Below are positions 16,621-24,871 of a stretch of DNA of 64,000 bases, one piece after another (the stretch's first letter is position 1; every line of letters starts with the position of its first letter). This stretch comes from Flavonifractor sp. AGMB03687. GTDB lineage: Bacteria > Bacillota > Clostridia > Oscillospirales > Oscillospiraceae. The position numbers and the translations under genes are program-made. Under the pieces are notes generated by a model. It was not told the DNA's origin and searched no databases. It saw only the letters and a list, made by a program, of their open reading frames with translations. The DNA is taken from assembly GCF_017811815.1 (NCBI RefSeq), contig NZ_JADKZI010000006.1, forward strand, positions 1 through 64,000. The letters are read 5' to 3'.

Positions 16621-16941
16621 CTCAGGAAAACGTTCAGAATGAACGAGCAGCCGGTATCGCAGATATCGTTCAAAGGGGATTGGGGACGCTTGCCCCAACA
16701 AGCAAATTTGCGAAGATTGCACCGGAGGGAAAATCGAGAAAATGAGTGAACCTGTACAGGTTTACACTGCTTGCCAATTTGTGAACTTCAAAAGTTTCTT
16801 AAAATAATTGTTTCCCTCTGTCCAAAATTAGTACCCTCAATCGTTATTATAGTTAAACCATAAATAAGGAGAGGGTTCCAATGTTTTGTTAATATGGGTT
16901 CATAGATATTCCACACCATATGAATGAAAGGAGAACACGTT
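16621..16941 (+). other. Non-coding stretch before the papain-like gene
   Basis: No gene seen. It holds a short GGGGACGCTTGCCCC hairpin (about 16,683-16,697) next to the palindrome GCAAATTTGC, of the sort found at mobilization or recombination junctions. It ends in the leader of the next gene. The boundary may mark where cargo modules were joined. Confidence 0.35.
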
Positions 16942-18054
16942 ATGAAAAAGATTATTTGCTTGATGCTCGCCGTAATTATGGCTTTCTCCATGAGCGTTTC
17001 TGCGTTTGCGGCAGAAATTGATGCAAACGATGAAGTGTCGCTGATTGACAATTCCATTGAAGAAATTGATGCATTACTCATTGCCAGTTCCATGTTGAAT
17101 GCTCCTGACATTGCAAATGATATTCTTGTATCGGGCGCAACTGAGAATGATGTGCTTCCGCTTTACAATGCATTTGGTGAGATCGTTGCCTATTACGTGT
17201 CTTTCGAGCCGACAGGCTATGCTGTTGTAAACAACAACATCGAAAATCCATCCGTGATTGAGTTTGGTGAGGGTGTAAATCAGCTTATTGATGACATTTT
17301 GAAAGTTGAAAGCAACCCACATATTATTTATAATAACCCCACAGAGGTTTACTCTGCCAATGTAAAAGCCAGAACTGTTAATGCAAGTTCTGACTTGTAT
17401 GACTATTATCCTGTTTTGGAAGAAGCCAATTATGCCGCCGTTGCTCAATTGGCACAGCTTAGACAATTTGTTCAGTCTGATGCCAGTGTGTGTAGCGATG
17501 GTGATTACGGTTTTATTGATTGGGGAGATATGCCCTCCGGTACATATGATTGGGATATGGTTGCAAATGCAGCATCCACAGATTGGGCAACCACAGGTGA
17601 ATTTAGTTCGATTGCAAAAAACCACTGTGGTGCCACTGCGGTTACAAATTTTGCATTGTACTTTGCAAATTGCGGTTATTCAAATCTGAAAATCAATTCT
17701 TCTGTCTATGATACATTTGTTGCTGTTCACAAGATTGTTGGCAATGGTCCGGTTATGACTATTGCCGATGAAGCAAAAGAATATTTCACTGATCGTGGTT
17801 ATACGTTAAAGACTAGTTCTGTTGGTAGTTTCTCTGGTATTCAGACTGCAATCGGAAATGATCGTCCTTGTGGTATCCTATTAGCAAATGCTATTGTTGA
17901 TTGGCATTGGGTGATTTGTGTAGGTTATCGAGCATATAATTCTGGCGGTAGTTATATGAGAGTTGTAGATGGTTGGAATGATACGACACTTAAATTCTAT
18001 CTTTGCAATTCTGGTTCTACTTGGATTTCCGCAACACAGTATTGGGTGGCTTGA
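16942..18054 (+). CDS. Secreted papain-like (C39/C10-type) cysteine peptidase homologue
   Basis: 370 residues from ATG 16942, with GAAAGGAG upstream; the in-frame ATG at 16924 is less well placed. Residues 1-23 are a Sec signal peptide, with cleavage likely after SAFA. A 150-residue propeptide-like region follows. The mature domain has NHCGATAVTNFALYF with Cys229, WHWVICVGY with His322, then VVDGWNDT. This is the Cys/His/Asn-Asp order of C39_2 and C10 papain-like peptidases. The large pro-domain fits a secreted zymogen. A 115-residue lipoprotein follows 60 bases later and may be a partner or inhibitor. Its substrate is unknown. Confidence 0.75.
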   Translation: MKKIICLMLAVIMAFSMSVSAFAAEIDANDEVSLIDNSIEEIDALLIASSMLNAPDIANDILVSGATENDVLPLYNAFGEIVAYYVSFEPTGYAVVNNNIENPSVIEFGEGVNQLIDDILKVESNPHIIYNNPTEVYSANVKARTVNASSDLYDYYPVLEEANYAAVAQLAQLRQFVQSDASVCSDGDYGFIDWGDMPSGTYDWDMVANAASTDWATTGEFSSIAKNHCGATAVTNFALYFANCGYSNLKINSSVYDTFVAVHKIVGNGPVMTIADEAKEYFTDRGYTLKTSSVGSFSGIQTAIGNDRPCGILLANAIVDWHWVICVGYRAYNSGGSYMRVVDGWNDTTLKFYLCNSGSTWISATQYWVA

Positions 18055-18113
18055 CCGACCGAATATTTTACTGCTTAGAGATAAGGAATTATGAAAAAAG
18101 GAGGTGAGGAGTG

Positions 18114-18458
18114 ATGAAAAAATTTTTTAGCATGCTTGTAATGGTGTTACTGATGATTTCATTAGCAGGTTGTTCAAAAAGTATGAATTACGTCATAGGG
18201 AATGAACCATCATTCGTTGGAACAGTTGAGGTAGTAACGGATGAATATGTTCTGGTCAATGTCAATGACGATGATGCAATATATTCTGACCATCCAAATA
18301 TCCAAGTATCGTTAGATGTGGAACTTAAGGACAGTTATTTGGATTTATCGAGTGGCGACGAAATTGTTGTATATTACGACGGAAGCATAATCGATGAAAA
18401 AGCGGAAACTGTGTATGCGATTACATTAAGAACACCTGCGAATCGTGAAACACAGTAG
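18114..18458 (+). CDS. Small lipoprotein next to the papain-like peptidase
   Basis: 114 residues from ATG 18114 (a GTG one codon earlier is possible), preceded by GGAGGTGAGGAG. It starts with a type II signal peptide and the lipobox LAGC, so Cys should be lipidated and surface anchored. The mature part is beta-rich (FVGTVEVVTDEYVLVNVNDDD, GDEIVVYYDG), like OB-type DUF3221 lipoproteins. Co-transcribed with the peptidase gene. Function unknown. Confidence 0.75.
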   Translation: MKKFFSMLVMVLLMISLAGCSKSMNYVIGNEPSFVGTVEVVTDEYVLVNVNDDDAIYSDHPNIQVSLDVELKDSYLDLSSGDEIVVYYDGSIIDEKAETVYAITLRTPANRETQ

Positions 18459-18480
18459 TGCTTATAGTAGAAGATAGAAT

Positions 18481-18520
18481 AAAGCTGGCAGTTTCAAAAC
18501 TGCCAGCTTTATTTTTGTCA
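18481..18520 (+). terminator. Strong terminator after the lipoprotein gene
   Basis: AAAGCTGGCAGTTT and its complement AAACTGCCAGCTTT form a perfect 14-bp stem, followed by ATTTTTG. Confidence 0.92.
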
Positions 18521-18549
18521 ATTTTTAGATTATTTCCAGGATAGGATTA

Positions 18550-18767
18550 TCAGCGTTCGTTCCACGTTATTCGTGGCTCACAGAAAGGCAAACCATATTC
18601 CGTCTGGTAAGTTACTTTGTTTCCTACATATTGGAACCTCCCATTCTCTAATGGACGTACAGTAACTTCATGCGCAAATAGACAGTCCGTCTTCAGATCT
18701 GTTGACAACATGGCAACTGTTAAGGTAAGAGTTCCATCAGAATTGATTTTATATTCAGTTATAACTC
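18550..18767 (-). pseudogene. 3' remnant of an exported or beta-rich protein gene
   Basis: A minus-strand frame is open for about 70 codons with no start, from a TGA near 18,768 to TGA 18,552-18,550. The translation (VITEYKINSDGTLTLTVAML ... PFCEPRITWNER) looks like a genuine C-terminal end of a beta-rich ICE-borne lipoprotein. The frame stops where the AT-rich block begins at about 18,770, suggesting that block cut the gene. Confidence 0.5.
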
Positions 18768-18800
18768 ACCAAAATCTAAAATAAAATTACAAACAATTTT

Positions 18801-19262
18801 CTATTCAAAAGTGTTTGAATTTATCCCAACAAATTCACGGTTTTTAAAATACCCGATTTCTAATTCTAGAGGCAGGTTTTTTCTAATACAATCGTATCCA
18901 TTGCCTAAAAACGAACAATTATGTGCATCTGACCCTAACACAACTTTTTTTCCGCCTAACTCAATATATTTTTTTATAATATTATATGATGGCAATGGTT
19001 CTGTACAGTCATTAGAAATTGAAGAGGTATTAATCTCTAATAAAATCTCTTTCTTTATCATTAGCTCAAGGATTGAATTAATTGTTTTTTCAGGAATTTC
19101 CCAACTATCAAAATACCTTCGAGGAAAATCTAAGTGGGCCATGGCTTGAAAAGAGTACGAAGAGATACTTTGAAGCATTAAATCGTAATATTCAAAAATT
19201 GCTTGATTCTCTGGTAAGTTTTTTGCACCAGGAAAAACGGAGTTATTACAATGATGTAGCAA
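18801..19262 (-). pseudogene. Histidinol-phosphatase (PHP, HisJ/HisK-like), C-terminal part
   Basis: 153 codons. AMAHLDFPRRYF, LEINTSSIS and KKVVLGSDAHNCSFLGNGYD are the later metal-binding motifs of PHP-type histidinol phosphatases. That family is about 260 residues, so the N-terminal metal ligands are missing. The frame begins with TTG directly after a TGA and overlaps the 3' end of the enolpyruvyl-transferase fragment by 85 bases in another frame. A deletion joining two genes near 19,260 explains this. AT-rich, unlike the neighbouring ICE genes. Confidence 0.65.
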
Positions 19263-20077
19263 TCAGTTGAACCATATAAAGAAAGCAGAACAAAAAAAGG
19301 TTGATGATCACTTTGGATGGTTGTAGGGGTTACTTCAATGTTTAAGCCTTTGATATCGCCCTTTTTTTGTATATGTAAATTGTTTCTTTCCCATTTTATA
19401 GATACTCCCATTGCCAATAGAATATCTATCTCAGGTTTTAAAGTTAGCGAAATTGTTTTCTTGTTTAAATCTAAAAATGTCAAATTTGTATTATTTATTA
19501 AAGCTAACGTGGAATATGTTATAATTTCACTTATGCATTGAGTTAGATTAAATTCAATATACTGATTGGAAGAAGCCATAACATTTCCACTGCAGACAAT
19601 AGAATTATCAGAGATGTCAATTTTTTTACCTATTAAGCGCAAAAAATCAATCATATCATAGACATCCGTTTTTAAATATGGATTTTTTATGATAAATTTT
19701 TGTTTGTTAACAGATAAAAGTAATGCCGTTTTAGTGGCCCCTCCTACAAGCGGTCCACTCAAATCTTCGCTAGAGTATGAAAAATTTTTTATATCTAACT
19801 CGGTTATATCGCTATTGTCACCAAAATTACCTATTATTCTATTAGATTCTATACTTATTTTGTGATTAAAACATTCAATCACTGAAGCAATATGAGAAAA
19901 TGGTCTATTATGTGAATCTATCGAATCACCAATTTGACAACCTCCAGAACCATAATATTCAAATTTTCCTAATGCAATTAATAGCGCCGGGCACAAATAC
20001 ATAGAACCATGAATACACTTTCCTAAAGTCTCTGTCCGAGATAAGTGTTGGTATGCATAACTGACCTGTTTATTCAT
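19178..20077 (-). pseudogene. EPSP synthase/MurA-family enolpyruvyl transferase, truncated at both ends
   Basis: 299 codons. GGATKTALLL, YLKTDVYDMIDFLRLIGKKIDI and FNLTQCISEIITYSTLAL follow the repeated inside-out alpha/beta units of MurA/AroA enzymes. Intact members have 410-430 residues. This frame starts inside the first repeat (about 100 residues missing), has no Shine-Dalgarno, and its last 25 codons read into histidinol-phosphatase DNA. It is probably a dead fragment. AT content is markedly higher than in the island at 2-14 kb. Confidence 0.6.
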
Positions 20078-20101
20078 TTTCTATGAATGCCCTGGGTAAA
20101 C

Positions 20102-20134
20102 GAAAAGGAACAAGGTATATTTCATCCTTGTTCC
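20102..20134 (-). terminator. Terminator of the rRNA methyltransferase gene
   Basis: GGAACAAGG and CCTTGTTCC form a 9-bp stem; on the minus strand it is followed by TTTTCG. It lies 73 bases past the stop at 20,207. Confidence 0.75.
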
Positions 20135-20206
20135 TATCGGTCAGTATGTGCTATTCAGTTCAACAAATTGGAATTTGTTGCTCCGTCAAACTGAAAGTTT
20201 CAAGCG

Positions 20207-21037
20207 TTATAGACTTCCCACAAATATCTCTGCATCAATCGTCAAAGTTTTTAGCTTTTTGAAATCAATCTCAGTTTTATCTACATGGAAGAGCAGTGGG
20301 GTCATGTCTGCAAAAATTTTAATATCCTCTAACGGCATTTCATATGATTCTGAAACTCTTTTTTGGTAAATAACAGAATACTGCTTCTTGAATAAGTTAA
20401 TCACATTCTCATTGGAATACTCTTGATTTTTCAAATGTTCTTTTGCAATGTTTCTGAACTCCATCAGATGTTTATTCCCAGGAATAACCTTTACAATATA
20501 GCCGCTATCCGTCAGAACTCTATTGAACTCCAAATAATTAGCTGGTGTAAATATGTCCAGTATACAGTCTACTGAGTGGTCTCTAATTGGCATATTTTCC
20601 AAATCACCCACAAACCACTTTATAGACTTACTACCGTCTCTTTTTGAAGCAAGGGAAATGGCATCTTTTGAAATATCAAAAGCAACTATATCTGCTTGAA
20701 ATAGTTCTTTGATTTTTCTAGAATAATATCCTTCACCACATCCGACATCAAGAATAGTTGTTATGTTTTCAAGCTTGCTCAATATATGTGTTATCTCCGT
20801 AAGAATATGTGAATAGTATCCCTTTTCTAAAATATCCATTCTGCTTTCAAAAGAAGTTCTGCTATAATGCTTAGATTGCTTTTGATTTAATGCAAAATTC
20901 ACATATCCTAATTTAGAAATATCGAAACAATGCTTATTACTACACAGCAAACTATTGCCTACCATCTTTAACTTTCGTTTACATATTGGACAACGAAAAA
21001 GCTTTTCGCTGTCATTAAATCTAATAATTTTATTCAT
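20207..21037 (-). CDS. 23S rRNA (guanine-N1) methyltransferase, RlmA/TlrB type
   Basis: 276 residues from ATG 21037, preceded by GGAGG at 5 bases. Residues 12-32 are a zinc ribbon (FRCPICKRKL....CSNKHCFD). KLGYVNFALNQKQSKHYSR is the RlmA signature. ILDVGCGEGYYSRKI is the SAM-binding motif I, and DIFTPANYLEFNRVL a later motif. The family methylates G745/G748 of helix 35 in the exit tunnel; the TlrB/RlmAII branch contributes to tylosin-type macrolide resistance. The leader peptide and attenuator upstream strongly suggest drug-induced expression. Whether the target is G745 or G748 cannot be told by eye. Confidence 0.87.
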   Translation of the reverse strand: MNKIIRFNDSEKLFRCPICKRKLKMVGNSLLCSNKHCFDISKLGYVNFALNQKQSKHYSRTSFESRMDILEKGYYSHILTEITHILSKLENITTILDVGCGEGYYSRKIKELFQADIVAFDISKDAISLASKRDGSKSIKWFVGDLENMPIRDHSVDCILDIFTPANYLEFNRVLTDSGYIVKVIPGNKHLMEFRNIAKEHLKNQEYSNENVINLFKKQYSVIYQKRVSESYEMPLEDIKIFADMTPLLFHVDKTEIDFKKLKTLTIDAEIFVGSL

Positions 21038-21069
21038 GACATCCTCCATTATTACATTCTTGCCCGAAA

Positions 21070-21111
21070 GCGAGTTATGTAATACGGATGTACCGCAACA
21101 CAACTCGCGGT
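21070..21111 (-). promoter_or_regulatory. Attenuator with two competing hairpins ahead of the rlmA-type gene
   Basis: Stem A pairs 21107-21111 with 21092-21096 (ACCGC/GCGGT). Stem B pairs 21102-21108 with 21070-21076 (GCGAGTT/AACTCGC), then UUUC. They share bases 21107-21108, so only one can form. They lie immediately after the leader-peptide stop, the classic arrangement for macrolide-dependent stalling control. Confidence 0.7.
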
Positions 21112-21112
21112 A

Positions 21113-21139
21113 TTATCTTAATCTCATATATGCTGTCAT
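21113..21139 (-). CDS. MTAYMRLR leader peptide
   Basis: An 8-codon reading frame, ATG 21139 to TAA 21113, with GGAGG at 7 bases upstream. The peptide is MTAYMRLR. The MRLR ending matches the arrest motif of the ErmD-type leader (MTHSMRLR...), where erythromycin makes the ribosome stall at the MRL codons. Stalling here would cover the first arm of the attenuator and free the downstream gene. The resemblance is direct; drug inducibility is inferred. Confidence 0.8.
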   Translation of the reverse strand: MTAYMRLR

Positions 21140-21263
21140 CTTATCACCTCCTCAAATTCAAGTTTGTATAACTATTTTATTGCATTATAGCATACTTTGG
21201 TCTGCTTTTCCCACTCCAGAGAAAATTTCTTTGTCGATAATTATCCTACCTATAGGAATATTT

Positions 21264-22379
21264 TTATTCACCAATACTTATCTCGGACAGAGATTTAATT
21301 TTAGAAAATGTATTTTTGTGCTTGCTTTTAGGATTCTCTTTCTTGCTTTTTGAACGATTGTGAAAACCTAAATCCTTCCCCATTGAATTGTGTTGCTTAT
21401 TCTTCTCGTTTGTGTTACTAACCAACTGACCGCAGGCAGCTTTGATGTTATTACCTCGTGATTCTCTCATTTTTACTTCTAAACCAGCCGCTTCAAGTCG
21501 CAATTTAAATGCAACTAATTGTTGTTTGTTTGGCCTGTTAATATTGCAATTTGCGGTATCATTATATTGCAAAAGATTTATCAAAACATTTTTCTCACGA
21601 AACCATCTTCCTAATTGACGTACATCAGTTGCTTTATCATTTAGACCAGGAATCAATAAATAAGCAATTGTTACTTTTCTGTTATGTCTTTCCGAATATG
21701 ATAAAACAGATTCAACAATCTTATTTATGTCATAACCTTTCATGTGAGGTATAATTATATCTCTTGTTCTTTGATTTGTTGCATGAAGAGAGAGGGTGAG
21801 TTGTATCTTCAGATGTTCTTCTCTTATTTTTTTTAATTGTTCTAAAGGACCTACTGTCGAAATATTAATTCCATCTGTGGGGAAATTAAGCCCATTTCTA
21901 TCTCTTAGTATATGAATTGACTTAATTACATTATCATAATTAAAAAATGGTTCACCCATTCCCATATATACAATTCTGTTGACTTTTTCCTTCAGTAATG
22001 TTACTTGTTGCACAATTTCGGAAGGAGTTAAATTTCTTATAAATCCATTACTTCCAGATGCACAAAAAATACAACCGACAGGACATCCTACCATTGTACT
22101 AACACATACAGTTACACCTGTTTTTCTCTTTATGCAAACAGTTTCAACGCAGTAACCATCCTTTAATTTGAAAGAGTATTTTCTTGTGTCACCGCCATTA
22201 TAAATATCATTAATGCTCATTGTTTGATATTTCTTTTGGGGCTTTTCCTTATAAAGGGCATGCATAAGCGATCGAGCTTTTTTTTCTCCAACGCAATCAC
22301 AAATTTCTTTATATGTATAACCGTATGGGTCCGAATTTATCATTTCTTCAGTGATAATTATTGTGTTTTTATTTTTCAT
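21264..22379 (-). CDS. RlmN/Cfr-family radical SAM methyltransferase
   Basis: 371 residues. The cluster-binding motif is CPVGCIFC (Cys99, Cys103, Cys106); IVYMGMGEPFFNYDNV, LTLSLHATNQRTR and IKAACGQL (with the second catalytic Cys) complete the family pattern. These enzymes methylate C2 (RlmN) or C8 (Cfr) of A2503 in 23S rRNA. Cfr gives resistance to phenicols, lincosamides, oxazolidinones, pleuromutilins and streptogramin A. This protein is divergent from both: its motifs lean to RlmN, but the N-terminal domain is short and there is a 45-residue basic tail. It lies 43 bases after the efflux gene on the same strand. Confidence 0.82.
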   Translation of the reverse strand: MKNKNTIIITEEMINSDPYGYTYKEICDCVGEKKARSLMHALYKEKPQKKYQTMSINDIYNGGDTRKYSFKLKDGYCVETVCIKRKTGVTVCVSTMVGCPVGCIFCASGSNGFIRNLTPSEIVQQVTLLKEKVNRIVYMGMGEPFFNYDNVIKSIHILRDRNGLNFPTDGINISTVGPLEQLKKIREEHLKIQLTLSLHATNQRTRDIIIPHMKGYDINKIVESVLSYSERHNRKVTIAYLLIPGLNDKATDVRQLGRWFREKNVLINLLQYNDTANCNINRPNKQQLVAFKLRLEAAGLEVKMRESRGNNIKAACGQLVSNTNEKNKQHNSMGKDLGFHNRSKSKKENPKSKHKNTFSKIKSLSEISIGE

Positions 22380-22421
22380 ATCATCAATACCTTGTTTAGT
22401 AATAGAAAAAGGTGCAGTTGA

Positions 22422-23642
22422 TTATTGCGTATTGTCAATCTCTCTCAAACCGGGTAGTAAAAATACGGCAAGCGCAACGATGATAATGCCAATTCCGCAA
22501 ATGACAAACCATTTCTCAACTCCCAGCCGCTCCGCCAGAGGCCCGGAAATGACAAGGCCAAACGGCATGGCGAGGGAAGCGGCGCTTGTCAGTAGAGAAA
22601 AAACTCTCCCCAGATATTCTGGTTTGACCGTTTCTTGAAAAATCGCATTTTGCACACCGTAAAATGGAGCGGAAATTCCCATAACAGTACAGCACACAAC
22701 AAAGACAAGAAATGCGTCTGGCGGCAAAAGCCCGGAGAGCATATTGCTAACGCCCATCAGGAGAACGGAAAGACCGATGGTGTACCGCCGTTTCTTAAAA
22801 CCGCCCCAAATGCTCAGAATGACTCCGCCAAGCAGCATACCAACTGCAAAAGCAATTTCAGCGGCAGAGGCATGGGCCGGTGTTCCTTTGAAGTATGACA
22901 TACAGATGAGAGGAAAAAGCGTACTGATTGGCATATAAAAGAACATATAAATTACACCAATCCAGAGCAGAGCAAAGAGGCCCCTGTTTTGCTTTAATAC
23001 CACATACCCCTCTTTCATATCCTGTAAAAACTGTTGTCTTTTCGTTTCTGGACATAGTTCAGGCGTTGGTATGGACGAAATCGCAACAGTCACACAGGCA
23101 AGGATTGCACCCACAATATCTAACAATATAATTGCATTAAGAGGCCAAACAGCATATAAAAACGCTGCGGCAGCTGGACTGATAATCGCACTTACTGCTT
23201 GCATGGTCTGCGTGTAACCAGCGCATTTTGTAAGTTCCTCTTTTGGCACAATCATAGGTGTTGCTGCGCTGAATGCTGGAGAATGAAAAGCAGTTCCCGC
23301 ACTTCGGATTAACAGGACAACCATAATAGACCATACGGGCAATTCCATGTAAAACGCCACCAGCGCCAGAATACCGCCAGCGGCGGCAATTATCAAATCC
23401 GCACCAATCATTACGCTTTTACGGCTGTGCCGGTCAACAAAAGCACCTGCAAACGGGCCTAAACAGGCTTGCGGCAAAAATCCAATCAGTGTTGCCGCCG
23501 TCAATATGATTGCAGAATTAGTTTTCGCAACCAAATAAAAGATAATGGCCATTTGCAAAATACCGCTGCTAATAAAGGATATTGCTTGTCCGGCAAGAAG
23601 TGTAAAATAAGTTTTTCTCCATGAATTGTTGTTTTGGGTCAT
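22422..23642 (-). CDS. MFS drug efflux pump, MefA-like
   Basis: 406 residues from ATG 23642, with GGAGG upstream; longer frames include leader DNA. It has twelve predicted membrane segments. After TM2 comes GPFAGAFVDRHSRKSVMIGAD (MFS motif A), and the opening SWRKTYFTLLAGQAISFISS matches the start of Mef macrolide exporters, which are 405 residues. It should export 14- and 15-membered macrolides or related drugs by proton antiport. It heads a transcript with the radical SAM gene and has a promoter 276 bases upstream with a terminator-like hairpin between. Confidence 0.85.
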   Translation of the reverse strand: MTQNNNSWRKTYFTLLAGQAISFISSGILQMAIIFYLVAKTNSAIILTAATLIGFLPQACLGPFAGAFVDRHSRKSVMIGADLIIAAAGGILALVAFYMELPVWSIMVVLLIRSAGTAFHSPAFSAATPMIVPKEELTKCAGYTQTMQAVSAIISPAAAAFLYAVWPLNAIILLDIVGAILACVTVAISSIPTPELCPETKRQQFLQDMKEGYVVLKQNRGLFALLWIGVIYMFFYMPISTLFPLICMSYFKGTPAHASAAEIAFAVGMLLGGVILSIWGGFKKRRYTIGLSVLLMGVSNMLSGLLPPDAFLVFVVCCTVMGISAPFYGVQNAIFQETVKPEYLGRVFSLLTSAASLAMPFGLVISGPLAERLGVEKWFVICGIGIIIVALAVFLLPGLREIDNTQ

Positions 23643-23688
23643 AATGCGAACCTCCTTTTTTATTGCATTGTTCCTTTGTTTCTGCAAT

Positions 23689-23728
23689 AAAAAGCAGGCG
23701 TTGTCCCACAGAGAGGGCAGACGCCTGC
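23689..23728 (-). terminator. Attenuator hairpin in the efflux gene leader
   Basis: On the minus strand GCAGGCG (23728-23722) and CGCCTGC (23700-23694) pair and are followed by TTTTT, 43 bases before the start codon. An intrinsic terminator inside the leader implies regulated read-through. Confidence 0.7.
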
Positions 23729-23917
23729 ATAACAACAAAGCACGAAAAAACACCACGATACAGTTCAAAGACTGCTCGTGTCAAACCTACGTGTTCCTTT
23801 GCATACGCACGCAAAAAAAGCCCACCATCATGTGGAAAGGTACTTCTACTTTTTATTGCTTATTAGCGTACACAAATTAACACACGTAAGCCTCCTTCCA
23901 ATCTCAAACTGTCGCAC

Positions 23918-23947
23918 AGTATAACACACATCCGATAGACTTGTCAA
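23918..23947 (-). promoter_or_regulatory. Promoter of the efflux/radical SAM transcript
   Basis: Minus strand TTGACA (23947-23942), 18-base spacer, TATACT (23923-23918). A strong GGAGG follows about 20 bases after the expected start site, ahead of a GTG-TGT-TAA minimal frame, which could be part of the leader control. Confidence 0.75.
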
Positions 23948-24690
23948 CCATTTTTAACCTTGTTTTCCATCTTGTTTTTCCATCTCTTACGGGCAGTAGC
24001 AAAGCCAGGCGAGCCAGTCAACGGTCAAGATGAACGGCGCTTTCAGCGCCGCCGTTGACAGTCTCGCCCGTCTTTGCTAATGGGTAATCAAGGCGGGAAA
24101 GCCATTTTAGGGCTTTCCCGCCCATTTCAATTTTGGGAGAAGAAAGGCCCCAAAATGAACGAGTGCGGCCAAACACTTTTAGGGATTGGCCACCTTGTCC
24201 ACCCATCCAGCGGGGCGGCGGGGAACGGTCAAGGCCGGGCGTCAGCCCATTCATTTCAGCCTTGACGGTTTCCTGCCGTCCTGCTACTTTTCCCGGAGTG
24301 TGGCCACACATCTGGTCACGGTGTCCAGAGCTTTGGGACTTTTTGTCCCATAGGCCGGGGGCGGAGGACGAGGGACGGGGGCTTTCATAATACGCCCTGT
24401 CTGCTGCTGAAATCAGCCCTTTGTTTCCGGCTTACCAGCCCCAAACAAAGCCCTGCTTTCCTGCCGCGTCAAATGCCCTTGCCCTCCCCGGCGGCAACGG
24501 TATTTTCAGGGCAACGCCGACAGAGCGTATAACACACTACACTTTGCTCCGCAAAGTCGTGTGCCAAATGGGGCGCTGCCCCCTTTGGAAACCCCCGCAA
24601 CAAACAGGTGCTATGCACCCAGCCGGGAGCATAGCGCCGTTTGTTGTCAGCAGCCCGTTTCACGGTCTGCGTGTAGTTCCTTGTAAACTG
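23948..24690. other. Non-coding GC-rich stretch with several inverted repeats
   Basis: No believable gene. It contains a nested hairpin at 24,017-24,059 (GTCAACGG...CCGTTGAC with inner GGCGC/GCGCC). A perfect 12-bp hairpin lies at 24,092-24,122 (GGCGGGAAAGCC/GGCTTTCCCGCC), and the double repeat listed next at 24,533. Such GC-rich, repeat-laden DNA flanks mobilization genes of clostridial ICEs, so this is probably the remains of a second element's mobilization region. Confidence 0.5.
24533..24588. repeat. oriT-like double inverted repeat
   Basis: Repeat one: CACAC-ACTTTGC (24,533-24,547) with GCAAAGT-GTGTG (24,551-24,563). Repeat two follows immediately: CCAAATGGGGC (24,564-24,574) with GCCCCCTTTGG (24,578-24,588). 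Adjacent hairpins of this form precede mobilization genes in related elements. No relaxase is beside it here. Confidence 0.45.
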
Positions 24691-24871
24691 ACCTAATCTG
24701 GAATATAAGATCATTTCCGCAACAACCGCCGATGTATTCGCAAAAATCAACGTAACCCAACTGACCGTTGCACTGGCAAAAGAAAACTGCGAAGTGCTTT
24801 CCATGCAGGAAAAGGACGAAAGTCTGGAGAGCTACTATATCTCCCTTGTGGGAGGTGGCAGCAATGCGTAA
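24691..24871 (+). pseudogene. ABC transporter ATPase (bacitracin/lantibiotic type), last 59 codons only
   Basis: A startless frame from after TGA 24,688-24,690 to TAA 24,871. The end, ENCEVLSMQEKDESLESYYISLVGGG, is the typical C-terminus of BcrA-like ATPases. The Walker and signature motifs are missing, so the gene has lost its first four fifths at a junction near 24,690. Its stop overlaps the start of the first permease gene. Confidence 0.8.

Noticed and set aside
19178-19262. Genuine overlap of enolpyruvyl transferase and histidinol phosphatase genes
   Set aside because: Both proteins are truncated exactly there, so a deletion join is the simpler explanation.
24074-24390. Short plus-strand frames in the GC-rich repeat region
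   Set aside because: No ribosome sites, low-complexity translations and heavy hairpin content.
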